From Comamonadaceae bacterium (GTDB taxonomy: Bacteria > Pseudomonadota > Gammaproteobacteria > Burkholderiales > Burkholderiaceae_C), in NCBI GenBank assembly GCA_027484105.1, contig JAIXUG010000004.1:124001-188000 (forward strand): a DNA stretch of 64,000 nucleotides, given 5' to 3'. Made by a program: the position numbers and the translations under genes. This document shows positions 53,195 to 63,113 of this stretch, in pieces (positions within the stretch are counted from its first letter, which is position 1; each line of letters begins with the position of its first letter). The notes under the pieces are model-generated. The model was given only the letters and a program-made list of their open reading frames with translations. It ran no database searches and was not told where the DNA came from.

Positions 53195-55495
53195 ATGGTC
53201 ATGATTTCAACAACTGCTTCGGTTTTGTCGCTTCCGGGAATTGCGGAGGTTTGGCAAGCGGAAGTTCAAGCCATTCTGCGACCCCAAGAAAACGTTTTGG
53301 CAGGGTTGGAGGTTGACCTTGACGGCAAATTGTTTTTTGCCAAAAGTCTGGTGATTTTGACCGATCAAAGGGTGGTCCATTGCGCAGGCCCGGAAAAAAG
53401 CGTTTTGAGCTGGCCTTTGCAGGCCGATATGGGCCTGAAACTCAGCGACCATGCGGGTGTCGGAACCTTGGCCCTGAGTTCGTCAACGGGTCAATTGGCG
53501 GTGTGGCGTTTCACCTTGGGCTTGCAGCCGTCAGCGGCTCGCTGGGCCAGTCAATTCGAATACCGCAAGGGCCTGCTTTCGGGTGATGGCGTCCCCCTGC
53601 AAAAAAATCCCACACTGGCCCTGTGCCCGGTTTGCCAAGCGGTCATGCGTGAAGACGATGACGAATGTCCAAGCTGTGGCCGTGAAGATCTGACTCCGCC
53701 TTCGACCTGGACCCTGTTGAAACTGTGGCGCTTTGCCAAACCCTACAAAAATTCATTGTTTGCAGGCTTTGTGTTGACTTTGGCCTCCACCGCAGCCACT
53801 TTGGTGCCCCCTTACCTGACCATGCCCCTGATGGACGAGGTGCTCATTCCTTACCAAAACGGCGTGGCCATCGATTCGGGCCTGGTTTCGCTGTATTTGT
53901 TGGGTTTGTTTGGCGCGGCCTTGCTGGCATGGGTCTTGGGTTGGGCCAAGACCTATATCCTGGCTTTGGTGTCAGAGCGCATTGGCGCTGATCTGCGCAC
54001 CACCACCTACGACCATTTGCTGAACTTGTCCCTGGAGTATTTTGGCGACCGTCGAACCGGTGACCTGATTGCGCGCATCGGCAACGAAACCGACCGGATC
54101 AATGTGTTTTTGTCGCTGCATCTGCTGGATTTTGCAACCGACGTGTTGATGATCCTGATGACCGCGATCATCCTTTTCACCATCAACCCGACCTTGGCGT
54201 TGGTGACCTTGCTGCCGCTGCCTTTCATCGCTTGGTTGATTCACCTGGTGCGCGAACGTCTGCGTACCGGGTTCGAAAAAATCGACCGCGTCTGGGCCGA
54301 GGTCACCAATGTGCTGGCCGACACCATCCCCGGCATCCGGGTGGTCAAGGCCTTTGCACAAGAAGACCGCGAGTCAAAACGGTTCCGGGATTCCAACCAG
54401 CACAACCTGATGGTCAATGACCGATTGAACCGGGTGTGGGCCTTGTTTTCACCCACGGTCACCCTGATGACCGAAGTGGGATTGCTGGTGGTGTGGGGCT
54501 TTGGCATTTGGCTGGTGTCGAAAGACCAGATCACGGTGGGGGTGTTGACGGCTTTTCTGGCCTACATCGGTCGTTTTTACGGTCGCCTGGACACCATGAG
54601 CCGCATCGTTTCGCACACCCAAAAAGCGGCTTCTGGCGCCAAGCGCATTTTTGACATCCTGGACCATGTCTCCAGCGTGCCCGAGCCGGTCAATCCCGTG
54701 GCCTTGCCCAGCCGTGTGCAAGGCCGCATCACGGTTCGCGAAGCCGGTTTCCGTTATGGCAATCGGGCGGTCATTCGTCAATTGAATCTGGACATCTTGC
54801 CGGGGCAGATGATTGGCCTGGTCGGGCACAGTGGCTCCGGCAAAAGCACCTTGGTCAACCTGATTTGTCGTTTCTATGATGTGACCGATGGATCGATCGA
54901 ATTGGATGGCACGGACATTCGGCAACTGAAAATCGCCGATTACCGCAGCCAGATTGGTTTGGTTTTGCAGGAGCCGTTCCTGTTCTTCGGCACCATCGCG
55001 GACAACATCGCCTATGGAAAACCCGGAGCCACCCGTGAAGAGATCGTTGCTGCCGCACGGGCCGCGCACGCCCACGAGTTCATCATGCGCATGCCGCAAG
55101 CCTATGACTCTTTGGTGGGCGAGCGTGGTCAAGGCCTCTCAGGCGGGGAGCGTCAGCGCATCTCCATTGCGCGTGCATTGCTGATCAATCCCCGGATTCT
55201 GATTCTGGATGAAGCCACGTCGGCCGTGGACACCGAGACCGAGAAGGAAATCCAACGCGCTTTGGACAACCTGGTTCGGGGACGAACCACGATCGCGATT
55301 GCGCACAGATTGTCCACTTTGCGCAAAGCCGATCGTTTGGTCGTGATGGACAAAGGTGAGGTGGTGGAAGAGGGCTCGCATGATGAATTGATTGCAGCGC
55401 AGGGCGCCTATTGGCGTCTGTATGAAGCGCAGCAACGACAGGCAGAGGCCGACACGGTCTTGGGTGGCGGGTTCGAACAGAAGGCACTGGCATGA
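53195..55495 (+). CDS. ABC exporter-type half transporter with N-terminal soluble domain and zinc ribbon (cyanophycin-associated)
   Basis: This is a 766-residue inner-membrane protein with three parts. Residues 1-135 form a soluble, mostly beta domain of unknown type. Residues 144-161 form a CxxC-x10-CxxC zinc ribbon (C144, C147, C158, C161). Residues about 180-470 are a six-helix ABC membrane domain, followed by a nucleotide-binding domain with HSGSGKST, LSGGERQR and ILDEATSAVD. It is divergent from cphA' (172 bp) and overlaps the DUF1854 gene by 4 bp. The family is known in annotation as cyanophycin-metabolism-associated; the substrate is not established to my knowledge. Confidence 0.9.
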   Translation: MVMISTTASVLSLPGIAEVWQAEVQAILRPQENVLAGLEVDLDGKLFFAKSLVILTDQRVVHCAGPEKSVLSWPLQADMGLKLSDHAGVGTLALSSSTGQLAVWRFTLGLQPSAARWASQFEYRKGLLSGDGVPLQKNPTLALCPVCQAVMREDDDECPSCGREDLTPPSTWTLLKLWRFAKPYKNSLFAGFVLTLASTAATLVPPYLTMPLMDEVLIPYQNGVAIDSGLVSLYLLGLFGAALLAWVLGWAKTYILALVSERIGADLRTTTYDHLLNLSLEYFGDRRTGDLIARIGNETDRINVFLSLHLLDFATDVLMILMTAIILFTINPTLALVTLLPLPFIAWLIHLVRERLRTGFEKIDRVWAEVTNVLADTIPGIRVVKAFAQEDRESKRFRDSNQHNLMVNDRLNRVWALFSPTVTLMTEVGLLVVWGFGIWLVSKDQITVGVLTAFLAYIGRFYGRLDTMSRIVSHTQKAASGAKRIFDILDHVSSVPEPVNPVALPSRVQGRITVREAGFRYGNRAVIRQLNLDILPGQMIGLVGHSGSGKSTLVNLICRFYDVTDGSIELDGTDIRQLKIADYRSQIGLVLQEPFLFFGTIADNIAYGKPGATREEIVAAARAAHAHEFIMRMPQAYDSLVGERGQGLSGGERQRISIARALLINPRILILDEATSAVDTETEKEIQRALDNLVRGRTTIAIAHRLSTLRKADRLVVMDKGEVVEEGSHDELIAAQGAYWRLYEAQQRQAEADTVLGGGFEQKALA

Positions 55496-55956
55496 ACACC
55501 TTTGATTTGCAGCGCGATGCTTTTGGCCATTGGGTTTTGACGATGCCCGACGGCACCCGCCACGCGCCCGTCACTGCCTTGCGCTCTTACCCCGTGACTG
55601 CGCCCGACGCAGGGGTGGCCTTGATGGATGCCGAAGGCCATGAGTTGTACTGGGTTGATGCCTTGTCCGATTTGCCCGATAACTTGCGACAGCGCGTGGT
55701 CCAAGCCTTGTCGGAGCGCGAATTTTTACCCGTCATTCATCGGCTGGAAAGTGTCAGCAGCTTTGCCACACCCAGCACCTGGACAGTGTTGACCGATCGC
55801 GGCACGGCCCATTTTTTACTCAAAGGCGAAGAGGACATTCGGCGCCTGACAGGCACAGTCTTGTTGATCAACGACGCCGATGGCGTGCAATACATGATCC
55901 GCGACTTGGCCACCATGGACAAACACTCGCGCAAATTGCTGGACCGGTTCCTCTGA
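55492..55956 (+). CDS. DUF1854 family protein (cyanophycin-associated)
   Basis: This is a 154-residue, apparently cytoplasmic protein of unknown function, lacking signal or membrane segments. LTDRGTAHFLLKGEEDIRRL and the closing LATMDKHSRKLLDRFL are features of the DUF1854 family. Its start overlaps the ABC transporter stop (ATGA), so the two are made together and may form a complex. Confidence 0.88.
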   Translation: MNTFDLQRDAFGHWVLTMPDGTRHAPVTALRSYPVTAPDAGVALMDAEGHELYWVDALSDLPDNLRQRVVQALSEREFLPVIHRLESVSSFATPSTWTVLTDRGTAHFLLKGEEDIRRLTGTVLLINDADGVQYMIRDLATMDKHSRKLLDRFL

Positions 55957-55962
55957 ATCCTT

Positions 55963-57327
55963 TCAAAGTGGCCAGACCGAGCCATGCTCGGGCACCAGGG
56001 CGCGCCATTTGATTTCATGCTCAATGCGCTGGCGCAGTATGTCAGACGCTTCGCGCTCGCCGTGCACCACATACACCTGACCCGGTGCACTGGGCATTTT
56101 GTGCAGCCAGCTGATCAGCTGGTTGCCGTCGGCATGGGCCGAGGCCGATTCAATTTGCACGACCTCGGCGCGAACCGCCACGTCCTGCGCATGGATGCGG
56201 ATGGTGCTGTGCCCATTGGCCAGTGAGGCGCCGCGTGTCCCGGGCGCCTGATAACCCGTCAGGATGATGAGGTTGCGATGGTCTCCAGCGTATTGCGCGA
56301 GGTGGTGCAACACCCGTCCACCCGTGGCCATGCCACTGGCTGCCAGGATGACCATGGGGCCGTGCCGTTTGGCCAAGGACTTCGATTGCTCGGGTGTTTC
56401 CAGCATGGTTGCCACATGGTCCATGTTGCGCACCTCTTGCACCCCCAGGCGATGCTCGCCCAGGTGTCGCTCATAGAGGGCGGTGGTGTGGATTGCCATG
56501 GGACTGTCCAGGAAAATCGGCAAGCTCTTGGGGATTTCTCCTGCCGCCTTGAGTTGCGCGATGGTGTGCAGCACAGCCTGGGCCCGTCCCACGGCAAACA
56601 CCGGCACCACAGCCACGCCGCCGCGAGCTGCCAATTTTTTCAGAAGCGGCCCAAGTTCCTCAAACAATTTTTCCTTGGGGTGTTGGCGGTCGCCATAAGT
56701 GGATTCGATCAAGACCGTGTCGGCCTGAGGCGGTGGCTCGGGTGGGTTCATCAGGGGGTCATCGGGGCGGCCCAAATCGCCAGAAAACAGCACCCGCCGA
56801 CCGCCCACATCCAACAACAAACTGGCGGCGCCCAAAATGTGCCCGGCGGGCTGAAATCGCGCTTTCCAGCCGCGGATGGGCTCGAACCACTGGCTTTGTT
56901 TTTCGGCATGCAAATGCCGCAGGCTCTGGATGGCCTCTTGCTTGGTGTACAGCGGCAGGGCCGGAGCGTGTTTAGAAAAGCCGTGCCGGTTGGCAAAAAA
57001 TGCGTCTTCTTCCTGGATGTGCCCGCTGTCGGGCAACAAGATGCTGGCCAGATCGCAAGTGGCGGAGGTGGCATGCACCCGACCCCGAAATCCGTTTTTC
57101 ACCAACAAGGGCAAGTAACCGCTGTGGTCCAGGTGCGCATGGGTCAGCACCACCGCATCGATTCGCGATGGGTTGGCGGGCAGGGGGCTCCAGTTGCGCA
57201 GACGCAGTTGTTTGTAGCCCTGAAACAAGCCGCAGTCGACCAGAAGCCGCCTCTGCTTGTGCTCGATCAGGTATTTGGAGCCGGTGACGGTGTCGGCCCC
57301 GCCGAGGAAAGTGATGGTGGCGCTCAT
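55963..57327 (-). CDS. MBL-fold beta-CASP RNA-processing-type hydrolase
   Basis: This is a probable zinc-dependent RNase or phosphodiesterase. The 454-residue protein has an intact metallo-beta-lactamase motif (THAHLDHSGYLPLL), a beta-CASP region and ASGMATGGRVLHHL plus a C-terminal HADGNQLISWL. It resembles the archaeal CPSF-like or YSH1-type branch rather than RNase J. The start at 57327 is chosen (MSATITFLGGADTVTGS). It lies downstream of dnaJ and converges with the DUF1854 gene. Confidence 0.87.
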   Translation of the reverse strand: MSATITFLGGADTVTGSKYLIEHKQRRLLVDCGLFQGYKQLRLRNWSPLPANPSRIDAVVLTHAHLDHSGYLPLLVKNGFRGRVHATSATCDLASILLPDSGHIQEEDAFFANRHGFSKHAPALPLYTKQEAIQSLRHLHAEKQSQWFEPIRGWKARFQPAGHILGAASLLLDVGGRRVLFSGDLGRPDDPLMNPPEPPPQADTVLIESTYGDRQHPKEKLFEELGPLLKKLAARGGVAVVPVFAVGRAQAVLHTIAQLKAAGEIPKSLPIFLDSPMAIHTTALYERHLGEHRLGVQEVRNMDHVATMLETPEQSKSLAKRHGPMVILAASGMATGGRVLHHLAQYAGDHRNLIILTGYQAPGTRGASLANGHSTIRIHAQDVAVRAEVVQIESASAHADGNQLISWLHKMPSAPGQVYVVHGEREASDILRQRIEHEIKWRALVPEHGSVWPL

Positions 57328-57394
57328 GCCGCCATGGTCACGCCAATGGGGGGCCTTGGGTTTGACGGGGGTCAAGGAAGCCGTCGGCCTGAGA

Positions 57395-57417
57395 ATTCAA
57401 CCCCAAGCGGGTTGAAT
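57395..57417. other. Hairpin between dnaJ and the beta-CASP gene
   Basis: ATTCAACCC at 57395-57403 pairs perfectly with GGGTTGAAT at 57409-57417 around a 5-nt loop. It lacks a T-run on the minus strand, so it may stabilise the dnaJ 3' end or pause transcription. Confidence 0.5.
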
Positions 57418-57422
57418 CAGAC

Positions 57423-58562
57423 TTAAGCCCCGAAGAAGCCTTTGAGCTTGTCGGTCCAGCTCTCGCCACTGGGCTGGTGCTTGCCACCGCCCTTGGAGAG
57501 CGACTCCTCAAACTCCTTGAGCAACTTTTTCTGGTGCTCGGTGAGTTTGACCGGGGTTTCCACCGTGATGTGGCAATACAAGTCGCCCGGGTAGCTGCCG
57601 CGCACGCCCTTGACGCCCTTGCCGCGCAAGCGGAACTGTTTGCCGGTTTGGGTGCCTTCCGGGATGTCGATGGCCGCTTTGCCGCCCAGCGTGGGCACTT
57701 CGATCTCGCCGCCCAAAGCCGCTTTGGAAAAGCTGATCGGCACAGCGCAGTGCAGGTCGTCGCCATCGCGCTCGAAGATGTCGTGCTTTTTCAGGCGGAT
57801 CTCGATGAACAAATCACCGGGTGGCCCGCCATTCGTGCCGGGTTCGCCGTTGCCCGCGCTGCGGATGCGCATGCCGTCGTCGATACCGGCCGGAATTTTG
57901 ACTTCCAGCGTTTTTTGCTTCTTGACCTTGCCTTGCCCGTGGCAGGTGCCGCAGGGGTCGGGGATGATCTTGCCAGTGCCTCGGCAGTGGGGGCAGGTTT
58001 GCTGCACGCTGAAAAAGCCCTGGCGCATTTGCACCTGGCCTTGACCATGGCAGGTTGAGCAGGTCTTGGCGCTGGTGCCGGGCTTGGCCCCCGTGCCGTG
58101 GCAGGTGTCGCACTCGTCCCAACTGGGGATGCGCAGCTGCGAGTCCTTGCCGTTGGCCGCTTCTTCCAGCGTGATCTCCATCGCATAGCTCAGATCGGCA
58201 CCACGGAACACCTGCCGACCGCCACCGCGTCCGCCGCGGGCCTGCCCGCCGAAGATGTCGCCAAAAATGTCACCAAAGGCGTCGCCAAAGCCGCCAAAGC
58301 CTTCGGCACCGCCGCGCATGTTGGGGTCAACCCCGGCGTGGCCGTGCTGGTCGTAGGCCGCACGCTTTTGCGGGTCCGACAACATTTCGTAGGCTTCTTT
58401 GACCTCCTTGAATTTGCCCTCGGCTTCTTTGGCCTTGGCGTCTTCGCCCTGATTGCGGTCAGGGTGGTATTTCATCGCCAGTTTGCGATAAGCCTTTTTG
58501 ATGTCATCGTCCGAGGCGTTCTTCGCAACGCCCAGCACTTCGTAAAAATCTCGTTTGGCCAT
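57423..58562 (-). CDS. dnaJ: Chaperone protein DnaJ
   Basis: This co-chaperone delivers unfolded proteins to DnaK and stimulates its ATPase. The 379 residues contain the J domain with HPD (residues about 32-34), a Gly/Phe-rich linker (about 75-110) and four CxxCxGxG zinc repeats ([32 protein letters not shown]). The start at 58562 ([12 protein letters not shown]) is used. It is the third gene of grpE-dnaK-dnaJ. Confidence 0.97.
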   Translation of the reverse strand: MAKRDFYEVLGVAKNASDDDIKKAYRKLAMKYHPDRNQGEDAKAKEAEGKFKEVKEAYEMLSDPQKRAAYDQHGHAGVDPNMRGGAEGFGGFGDAFGDIFGDIFGGQARGGRGGGRQVFRGADLSYAMEITLEEAANGKDSQLRIPSWDECDTCHGTGAKPGTSAKTCSTCHGQGQVQMRQGFFSVQQTCPHCRGTGKIIPDPCGTCHGQGKVKKQKTLEVKIPAGIDDGMRIRSAGNGEPGTNGGPPGDLFIEIRLKKHDIFERDGDDLHCAVPISFSKAALGGEIEVPTLGGKAAIDIPEGTQTGKQFRLRGKGVKGVRGSYPGDLYCHITVETPVKLTEHQKKLLKEFEESLSKGGGKHQPSGESWTDKLKGFFGA

Positions 58563-58635
58563 GAGGCAATCCAACCGTTAGAACAAGAACGCCGCGAAGG
58601 CGATTCAGGGGACTGAATCAGCTTGCGCGGCGGGA

Positions 58636-58652
58636 CTGCGGCCTAGCCGCAG
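58636..58652. other. Hairpin between dnaK and dnaJ
   Basis: CTGCGGC and GCCGCAG form a perfect 7-bp stem with a CTA loop in the 101-bp gap between dnaK and dnaJ. It may adjust the level of dnaJ relative to dnaK. Confidence 0.5.
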
Positions 58653-58663
58653 AGGCGAGAGGC

Positions 58664-60592
58664 TTAGCCCTTTTTGACTTCCTTGACTTCCGCGTCCACC
58701 ACATTGTCGTCTTGCGGCTTGGCATCGGCGGCACCCGCCGCACCGGCACCCGCAGCAGCCTGCTGCGCTTGCATTTCGGCGTAGACCTTCTCGCCCAACT
58801 TCTGGCTGGCGGTCATCAGGGCTTCGGTTTTGGCTTCGATGGCGTCTTTGTCTTCGCCCTTCAAAACTTCTTCCAGATCTTTCGTAGCAGCTTCAATGGC
58901 TTCTTTTTCGGCCGCCTCGATCTTGTCGCCATGCTCGGTCAGGCTCTTCTTGACGCTGTGCACGGCCGCTTCACCGGCGTTGCGGGCTTGCACGAGTTCG
59001 AGCTTTTTCTTGTCTTCGACGGCGTTGAGCTCAGCGTCTTTCACCATCTGCTGGATTTCGGCTTCGGACAAACCGGAGTTGGCCTTGATGGTGATCTTGT
59101 TTTCTTTGCCGGTGCCTTTGTCTTTGGCGCCCACGTGCAAGATGCCGTTGGCGTCGATGTCAAAAGACACTTCGATCTGGGGTGTGCCACGTGAGGCGGG
59201 TGGGATGCCCTCGAGGTTGAATTCGCCCAGCAACTTGTTGCCCGAGGCGATGTCGCGCTCGCCCTGGAACACCTTGATTGTCACCGCCGGTTGGTTGTCT
59301 TCGGCGGTCGAAAAAGTCTGAGCAAACTTGGTCGGGATGGTGGTGTTCTTGGTGATCATCTTGGTCATGACACCGCCCATGGTCTCAATGCCCAAAGACA
59401 AAGGCGTCACATCCAGCAGCAGTACGTCGGTGCGGTCGCCTGACAACACTTGGCCTTGAATCGCAGCGCCTACGGCCACGGCTTCGTCAGGGTTCACATC
59501 CTTGCGTGGATCCTTGCCGAAGAACTCCTTGACCTTTTCTTGCACCTTGGGCATGCGGGACATGCCGCCGACCAAAATGATGTCGTCGATCTCGCCGACC
59601 GACACGCCCGCGTCCTTGATGGCCATGCGGCAAGGGGCGATGGTGCGCTCGATCAGCTCTTCCACCAGCTGCTCCAGCTTGGCGCGGGTCAGCTTGATGT
59701 TCAGGTGTTTGGGGCCTGTGGCGTCGGCCGTGATGTAGGGCAAGTTCACGTCGGTGGCCGCGGAGCTGGACAGCTCGATCTTGGCTTTTTCAGCAGATTC
59801 TTTGAGGCGCTGCAGCGCCAACACGTCTTTGGCCAGATCGACACCGGATTCTTTCTTGAACTCGGCAATGATGAAGTCGATGATGCGCTGGTCAAAGTCT
59901 TCGCCGCCCAAGAAGGTGTCGCCGTTGGTGGACAGCACTTCGAACTGCTTTTCACCGTCGACGTCGGCGATCTCGATGATGGACACGTCAAACGTGCCGC
60001 CACCCAGGTCATACACGGCGATCTTGCGGTCGCCCTTTTCTTGCTTGTCCAAGCCAAAAGCCAAGGCCGCAGCAGTGGGCTCGTTGATGATGCGCTTGAC
60101 GTCCAGACCGGCGATGCGGCCCGCGTCTTTGGTGGCTTGACGCTGTGCGTCGTTGAAGTAAGCAGGCACCGTGATCACGGCCTCGGTGACTTCTTCGCCG
60201 AGGTAGTCTTCGGCGGTTTTCTTCATCTTGCGCAGGATTTCTGCGCTGATTTGTGGCGGGGCCAATTTGTTGCCGCGCACTTCCACCCAGGCGTCGCCGT
60301 TGTCGGCTTTGGCGATGGTGTAAGGCATCAGGTCGATGTCTTTTTGGACTTCTTTTTCGGCGAACTTGCGACCGATCAAACGCTTGACCGCGTACAGGGT
60401 GTTCTTGGGGTTGGTGACCGCCTGGCGCTTGGCCGAGGCACCGACCAGGATTTCGCCGTCTTCTTGGTAAGCAATGATCGACGGCGTGGTGCGAGCGCCT
60501 TCGGCGTTCTCGATCACTTTGGTCGTGTTGCCTTCCATGATCGCCACGCACGAGTTCGTGGTGCCCAGGTCAATACCGATGATTCTTCCCAT
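58664..60592 (-). CDS. dnaK: Molecular chaperone DnaK (Hsp70)
   Basis: This cytoplasmic ATP-dependent chaperone folds and rescues proteins. The 642-residue protein has [13 protein letters not shown] at the start, the nucleotide-binding motifs ([19 protein letters not shown]) and a substrate domain ending in an Ala/Gly-rich tail with acidic [11 protein letters not shown]. It is 94 bp downstream of grpE and 101 bp upstream of dnaJ. Confidence 0.98.
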   Translation of the reverse strand: MGRIIGIDLGTTNSCVAIMEGNTTKVIENAEGARTTPSIIAYQEDGEILVGASAKRQAVTNPKNTLYAVKRLIGRKFAEKEVQKDIDLMPYTIAKADNGDAWVEVRGNKLAPPQISAEILRKMKKTAEDYLGEEVTEAVITVPAYFNDAQRQATKDAGRIAGLDVKRIINEPTAAALAFGLDKQEKGDRKIAVYDLGGGTFDVSIIEIADVDGEKQFEVLSTNGDTFLGGEDFDQRIIDFIIAEFKKESGVDLAKDVLALQRLKESAEKAKIELSSSAATDVNLPYITADATGPKHLNIKLTRAKLEQLVEELIERTIAPCRMAIKDAGVSVGEIDDIILVGGMSRMPKVQEKVKEFFGKDPRKDVNPDEAVAVGAAIQGQVLSGDRTDVLLLDVTPLSLGIETMGGVMTKMITKNTTIPTKFAQTFSTAEDNQPAVTIKVFQGERDIASGNKLLGEFNLEGIPPASRGTPQIEVSFDIDANGILHVGAKDKGTGKENKITIKANSGLSEAEIQQMVKDAELNAVEDKKKLELVQARNAGEAAVHSVKKSLTEHGDKIEAAEKEAIEAATKDLEEVLKGEDKDAIEAKTEALMTASQKLGEKVYAEMQAQQAAAGAGAAGAADAKPQDDNVVDAEVKEVKKG

Positions 60593-60686
60593 TTTGATAC
60601 TCCGAAATTGATAAAAAATACAGATGTTTTGAAGGTGGGGCAGGTGGCAAAGTTTTCAAGCCCCCTGAAAATGCCCCGGGCCTGGC

Positions 60687-61238
60687 TTATTTGGGCGCCG
60701 TGACGGTCACCAAGGCCGGGCGCAACACGCGCTCGGCGATGGAATAGCCTTTTTGCAGGACCGTGACCACCGTGTTCGGCTCTTGGGCGGCGGGCACCAC
60801 GCTGATGGCCTGGTGGTGGTGCGGGTCAAATTTGGTGCCTGCGGCCGGGGCGATTTCGACCACTTTGTTGCGCTCCAGCGCGCTTTTGAGCTGGCGCAAG
60901 GTGGCTTCAGAGCCTTCGCGGATTTGCTCAATCGTCACATTGGGTATGGCCAGACCGGCTTCCAGACTGTCCAGCACGGGCAAAAGGCTTTCGGCAAAGG
61001 CCTCGACGGCAAATTTGCGGGCTTTGGCGATTTCGTCATCGGCGCGGCGGCGGGCGTTTTGCACATCGGCTTGGGCGCGCAGGTACTGGTCGGCCAGATC
61101 GGCGTTTTGCGCCTTCAGGTTGAGCAACTCGGCTTGGGCGTCGGCCAGTGGGTCGGTGGGGGGCATGGCGGCGGCTGCGGCCAATTCTTCTTCTTCGCTC
61201 TGGGGCGGGTGGTTGGGGTTGGAGGTGGCTTCTGACAT
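60687..61238 (-). CDS. grpE: Nucleotide exchange factor GrpE
   Basis: This factor releases ADP from DnaK. Its 183 residues have an acidic, Ala-rich N-terminus, a long coiled coil (about 40-90) and the conserved [13 protein letters not shown] and [14 protein letters not shown] segments. The start at 61238 (MSEATSNPN) is preferred to 61253. A sigma-32-type promoter lies 32-59 bp upstream. Confidence 0.95.
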   Translation of the reverse strand: MSEATSNPNHPPQSEEEELAAAAAMPPTDPLADAQAELLNLKAQNADLADQYLRAQADVQNARRRADDEIAKARKFAVEAFAESLLPVLDSLEAGLAIPNVTIEQIREGSEATLRQLKSALERNKVVEIAPAAGTKFDPHHHQAISVVPAAQEPNTVVTVLQKGYSIAERVLRPALVTVTAPK

Positions 61239-61269
61239 GAACGATGTCCGCAAAAATGAATACCGGTCT

Positions 61270-61297
61270 AAATAGGGGCAAACCGGCGGTCTTCAAG
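61270..61297 (-). promoter_or_regulatory. Sigma-32 (heat-shock) promoter for grpE-dnaK-dnaJ
   Basis: On the minus strand, CTTGAA (61297-61292) is followed after 13 bp by CCCCTATTT (61278-61270). This closely fits the RpoH consensus CTTGAA-N13-17-CCCCATNT. It lies directly upstream of grpE. No CIRCE element is seen. Confidence 0.85.
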
Positions 61298-61373
61298 AGG
61301 TTGCTTGTCGCAGCACCTCAAAAAAGCCCTGTTTGATGGGGCAGCTGGGGGTCAAGGGTCTGTACGCGCCATG

Positions 61374-61396
61374 AAAAAGCCCGCTGGACAGCGGGC
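61374..61396 (-). terminator. Rho-independent terminator after the FKBP gene
   Basis: GCCCGCT at 61379-61385 pairs with AGCGGGC at 61390-61396 around a 4-nt loop. Five T follow on the minus strand. It separates the isomerase gene from the heat-shock operon. Confidence 0.85.
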
Positions 61397-61422
61397 CTGA
61401 TGGGCGCGCAGCGCTTTGGTGA

Positions 61423-61773
61423 TCAATCCAAGGACAACAATTCCACATCAAATTTGAGGGTGGCATTGGGCGGGATCACGCCACCTGCGCCACGGGCGCC
61501 ATAGCCCAACTCGGGCGGGATGATCAGGGTGCGCTGACCGCCCACCTTCATGCCGGCCACACCTTCGTCCCAGCCCTTGATCACCATGCCTGCACCCAAA
61601 CCGAAAACGAAGGGGTCGCGGCGGTCACGGCTCGAATCAAATTTGGCGCCTTGCTGACCGTCTTTGTAGATCCAGCCGGTGTAGTGCACCGTGACGTCCT
61701 GGCCGGGGGTGGCTTGTTCGCCTTCGCCGACAACGGTGTCTTCGTATTGCAGGCCGGAGGGGGTGGTGTTCAT
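61423..61773 (-). CDS. FKBP-type peptidyl-prolyl cis-trans isomerase
   Basis: This 116-residue single-domain isomerase catalyses proline isomerisation during folding. VHYTGWIYKDGQQGAKFDSSRDR, FVFGLGAGMVIKGWDEGVAGMKVGGQRTLIIPPELGYG and the final FDVELL are the FKBP core; no signal peptide, so cytoplasmic. It is upstream of grpE and ends at its own terminator. Confidence 0.96.
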   Translation of the reverse strand: MNTTPSGLQYEDTVVGEGEQATPGQDVTVHYTGWIYKDGQQGAKFDSSRDRRDPFVFGLGAGMVIKGWDEGVAGMKVGGQRTLIIPPELGYGARGAGGVIPPNATLKFDVELLSLD

Positions 61774-61919
61774 GGGAAATGCTTTCTTGTGAAGAACGTG
61801 CAGCGCGGGTCACATGCACGGGTTGACGGTGTCAAAAGTCAAAATTATGCCAGCCTGACCTTTGCACGGCCCCTGAGCCCCGGCCCTCCTTGCGAGCCAA
61901 CCTCAATGGAGGGCGGGCC

Positions 61920-63092
61920 TTATGGGGCTGAAGTGCGTTGGGCCAGATCGCGCATCAGCGCGCCCACACCATAGGACCAGGCGGGTGCCAGATCGGAGGT
62001 GGTGACCTGGTTGACCAGGGTGCCCAGCTGCGGGGTGGAGATGCTCACCACATCGCCCACCACATGGGTAAAGCCCTGCCCGGGGCCGTGGCGGTCTTGT
62101 GTGGGGGCGAACATGGTGCCCAAAAACAGCATCATCCCGTCCGGGTACTGGTGGTATTGGCCCATGGCCTGCGCGACCAGGTCCAGCGGGTCGCGGCTGA
62201 TCTGGCTCAGGGCGCTGCTGCCTTGCATCACAAAGCCTTCAGGGCCTTGCACCTTGAGGCTGAGCTCACACTGACGCACGTCGTCGATGCCGAAGTGTTC
62301 GTCAAACAGGCGGATGAAGGGGCCGATGGCGCAACTGGCATTGTTGTCCTTGGCTTTGCCCAGCAGCAAAGCGCTGCGGCCTTCAAAATCACGCAGGTTC
62401 ACGTCGTTGCCCAAAGTCGCGCCCACCACTTCGCCGCGCGAGTTGGCCGCCAGCACGATTTCGGGCTCGGGGTTGTTCCATTGACTCGCAGGGTGAATGC
62501 CCACCAGGGCACCGCTGCCTACAGCACTCATGGGCTGGGCTTTGGTGAAGATTTCGGCATCCGGCCCAATGCCCACTTCAAGGTATTGCGACCACATGCC
62601 TTGGGCCAGCAACACTTCCTTGAGTCTGGCCGATTCGGGCGAGCCGGGCACCACGCTGCGCAGGTTGTCACCGATCACGGCCACCACCGCCTGGCGCACG
62701 GCTTCGGCACGGCTGGCATCGCCGCGAGCTTGCTCTTCAATCACCCGCTCCAGCATGCTGGCCACAAAAGTCACGCCTGCGGCTTTGACGGCTTGCAGAT
62801 CGCAGGGGGCCATGAACCAAGGCAGGGCGGGATCACGTCGGGTTTCGTCGCTGTTGGCCCATACAGCAGTGGTGTCAGCAATTTCTTTGGCCTGGCCTGA
62901 GCGGATGCATTGCCTCACCCGGTGTGCCACTTGCGCCTGTTCGAGCAGCTCACTGCAGGTCAGGGCGAGGCTGGACAAGTCCATCACCTTGTGCGGCGTG
63001 ACCGCCACCAGGATCGGTCCTGTGCGGGGCTGCCACATGCGGCCGATCAGCAGGGCTTTCTCAGGAAAAAGGGGCAGGGCAGAAGTGTTCAT
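61920..63092 (-). CDS. Fumarylacetoacetate hydrolase family protein, possible 2-keto-3-deoxy sugar-acid dehydratase
   Basis: This is a 390-residue FAH-fold metal enzyme. Metal-binding acidic residues sit in NPEPEIVLAANSRGEV, and DVNLRDFEGRSALLLGKAKDN follows. The length and layout resemble the XylX-type 2-keto-3-deoxy-pentonate dehydratase family, which would complete a dehydratase pathway begun by the gene at 825-2561. The two loci are 60 kb apart, so the link is inference. It lies 21 bp downstream of a MarR gene. Confidence 0.8.
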   Translation of the reverse strand: MNTSALPLFPEKALLIGRMWQPRTGPILVAVTPHKVMDLSSLALTCSELLEQAQVAHRVRQCIRSGQAKEIADTTAVWANSDETRRDPALPWFMAPCDLQAVKAAGVTFVASMLERVIEEQARGDASRAEAVRQAVVAVIGDNLRSVVPGSPESARLKEVLLAQGMWSQYLEVGIGPDAEIFTKAQPMSAVGSGALVGIHPASQWNNPEPEIVLAANSRGEVVGATLGNDVNLRDFEGRSALLLGKAKDNNASCAIGPFIRLFDEHFGIDDVRQCELSLKVQGPEGFVMQGSSALSQISRDPLDLVAQAMGQYHQYPDGMMLFLGTMFAPTQDRHGPGQGFTHVVGDVVSISTPQLGTLVNQVTTSDLAPAWSYGVGALMRDLAQRTSAP

Positions 63093-63113
63093 GGCGGGTG
63101 TGCGAGGAAGCCC

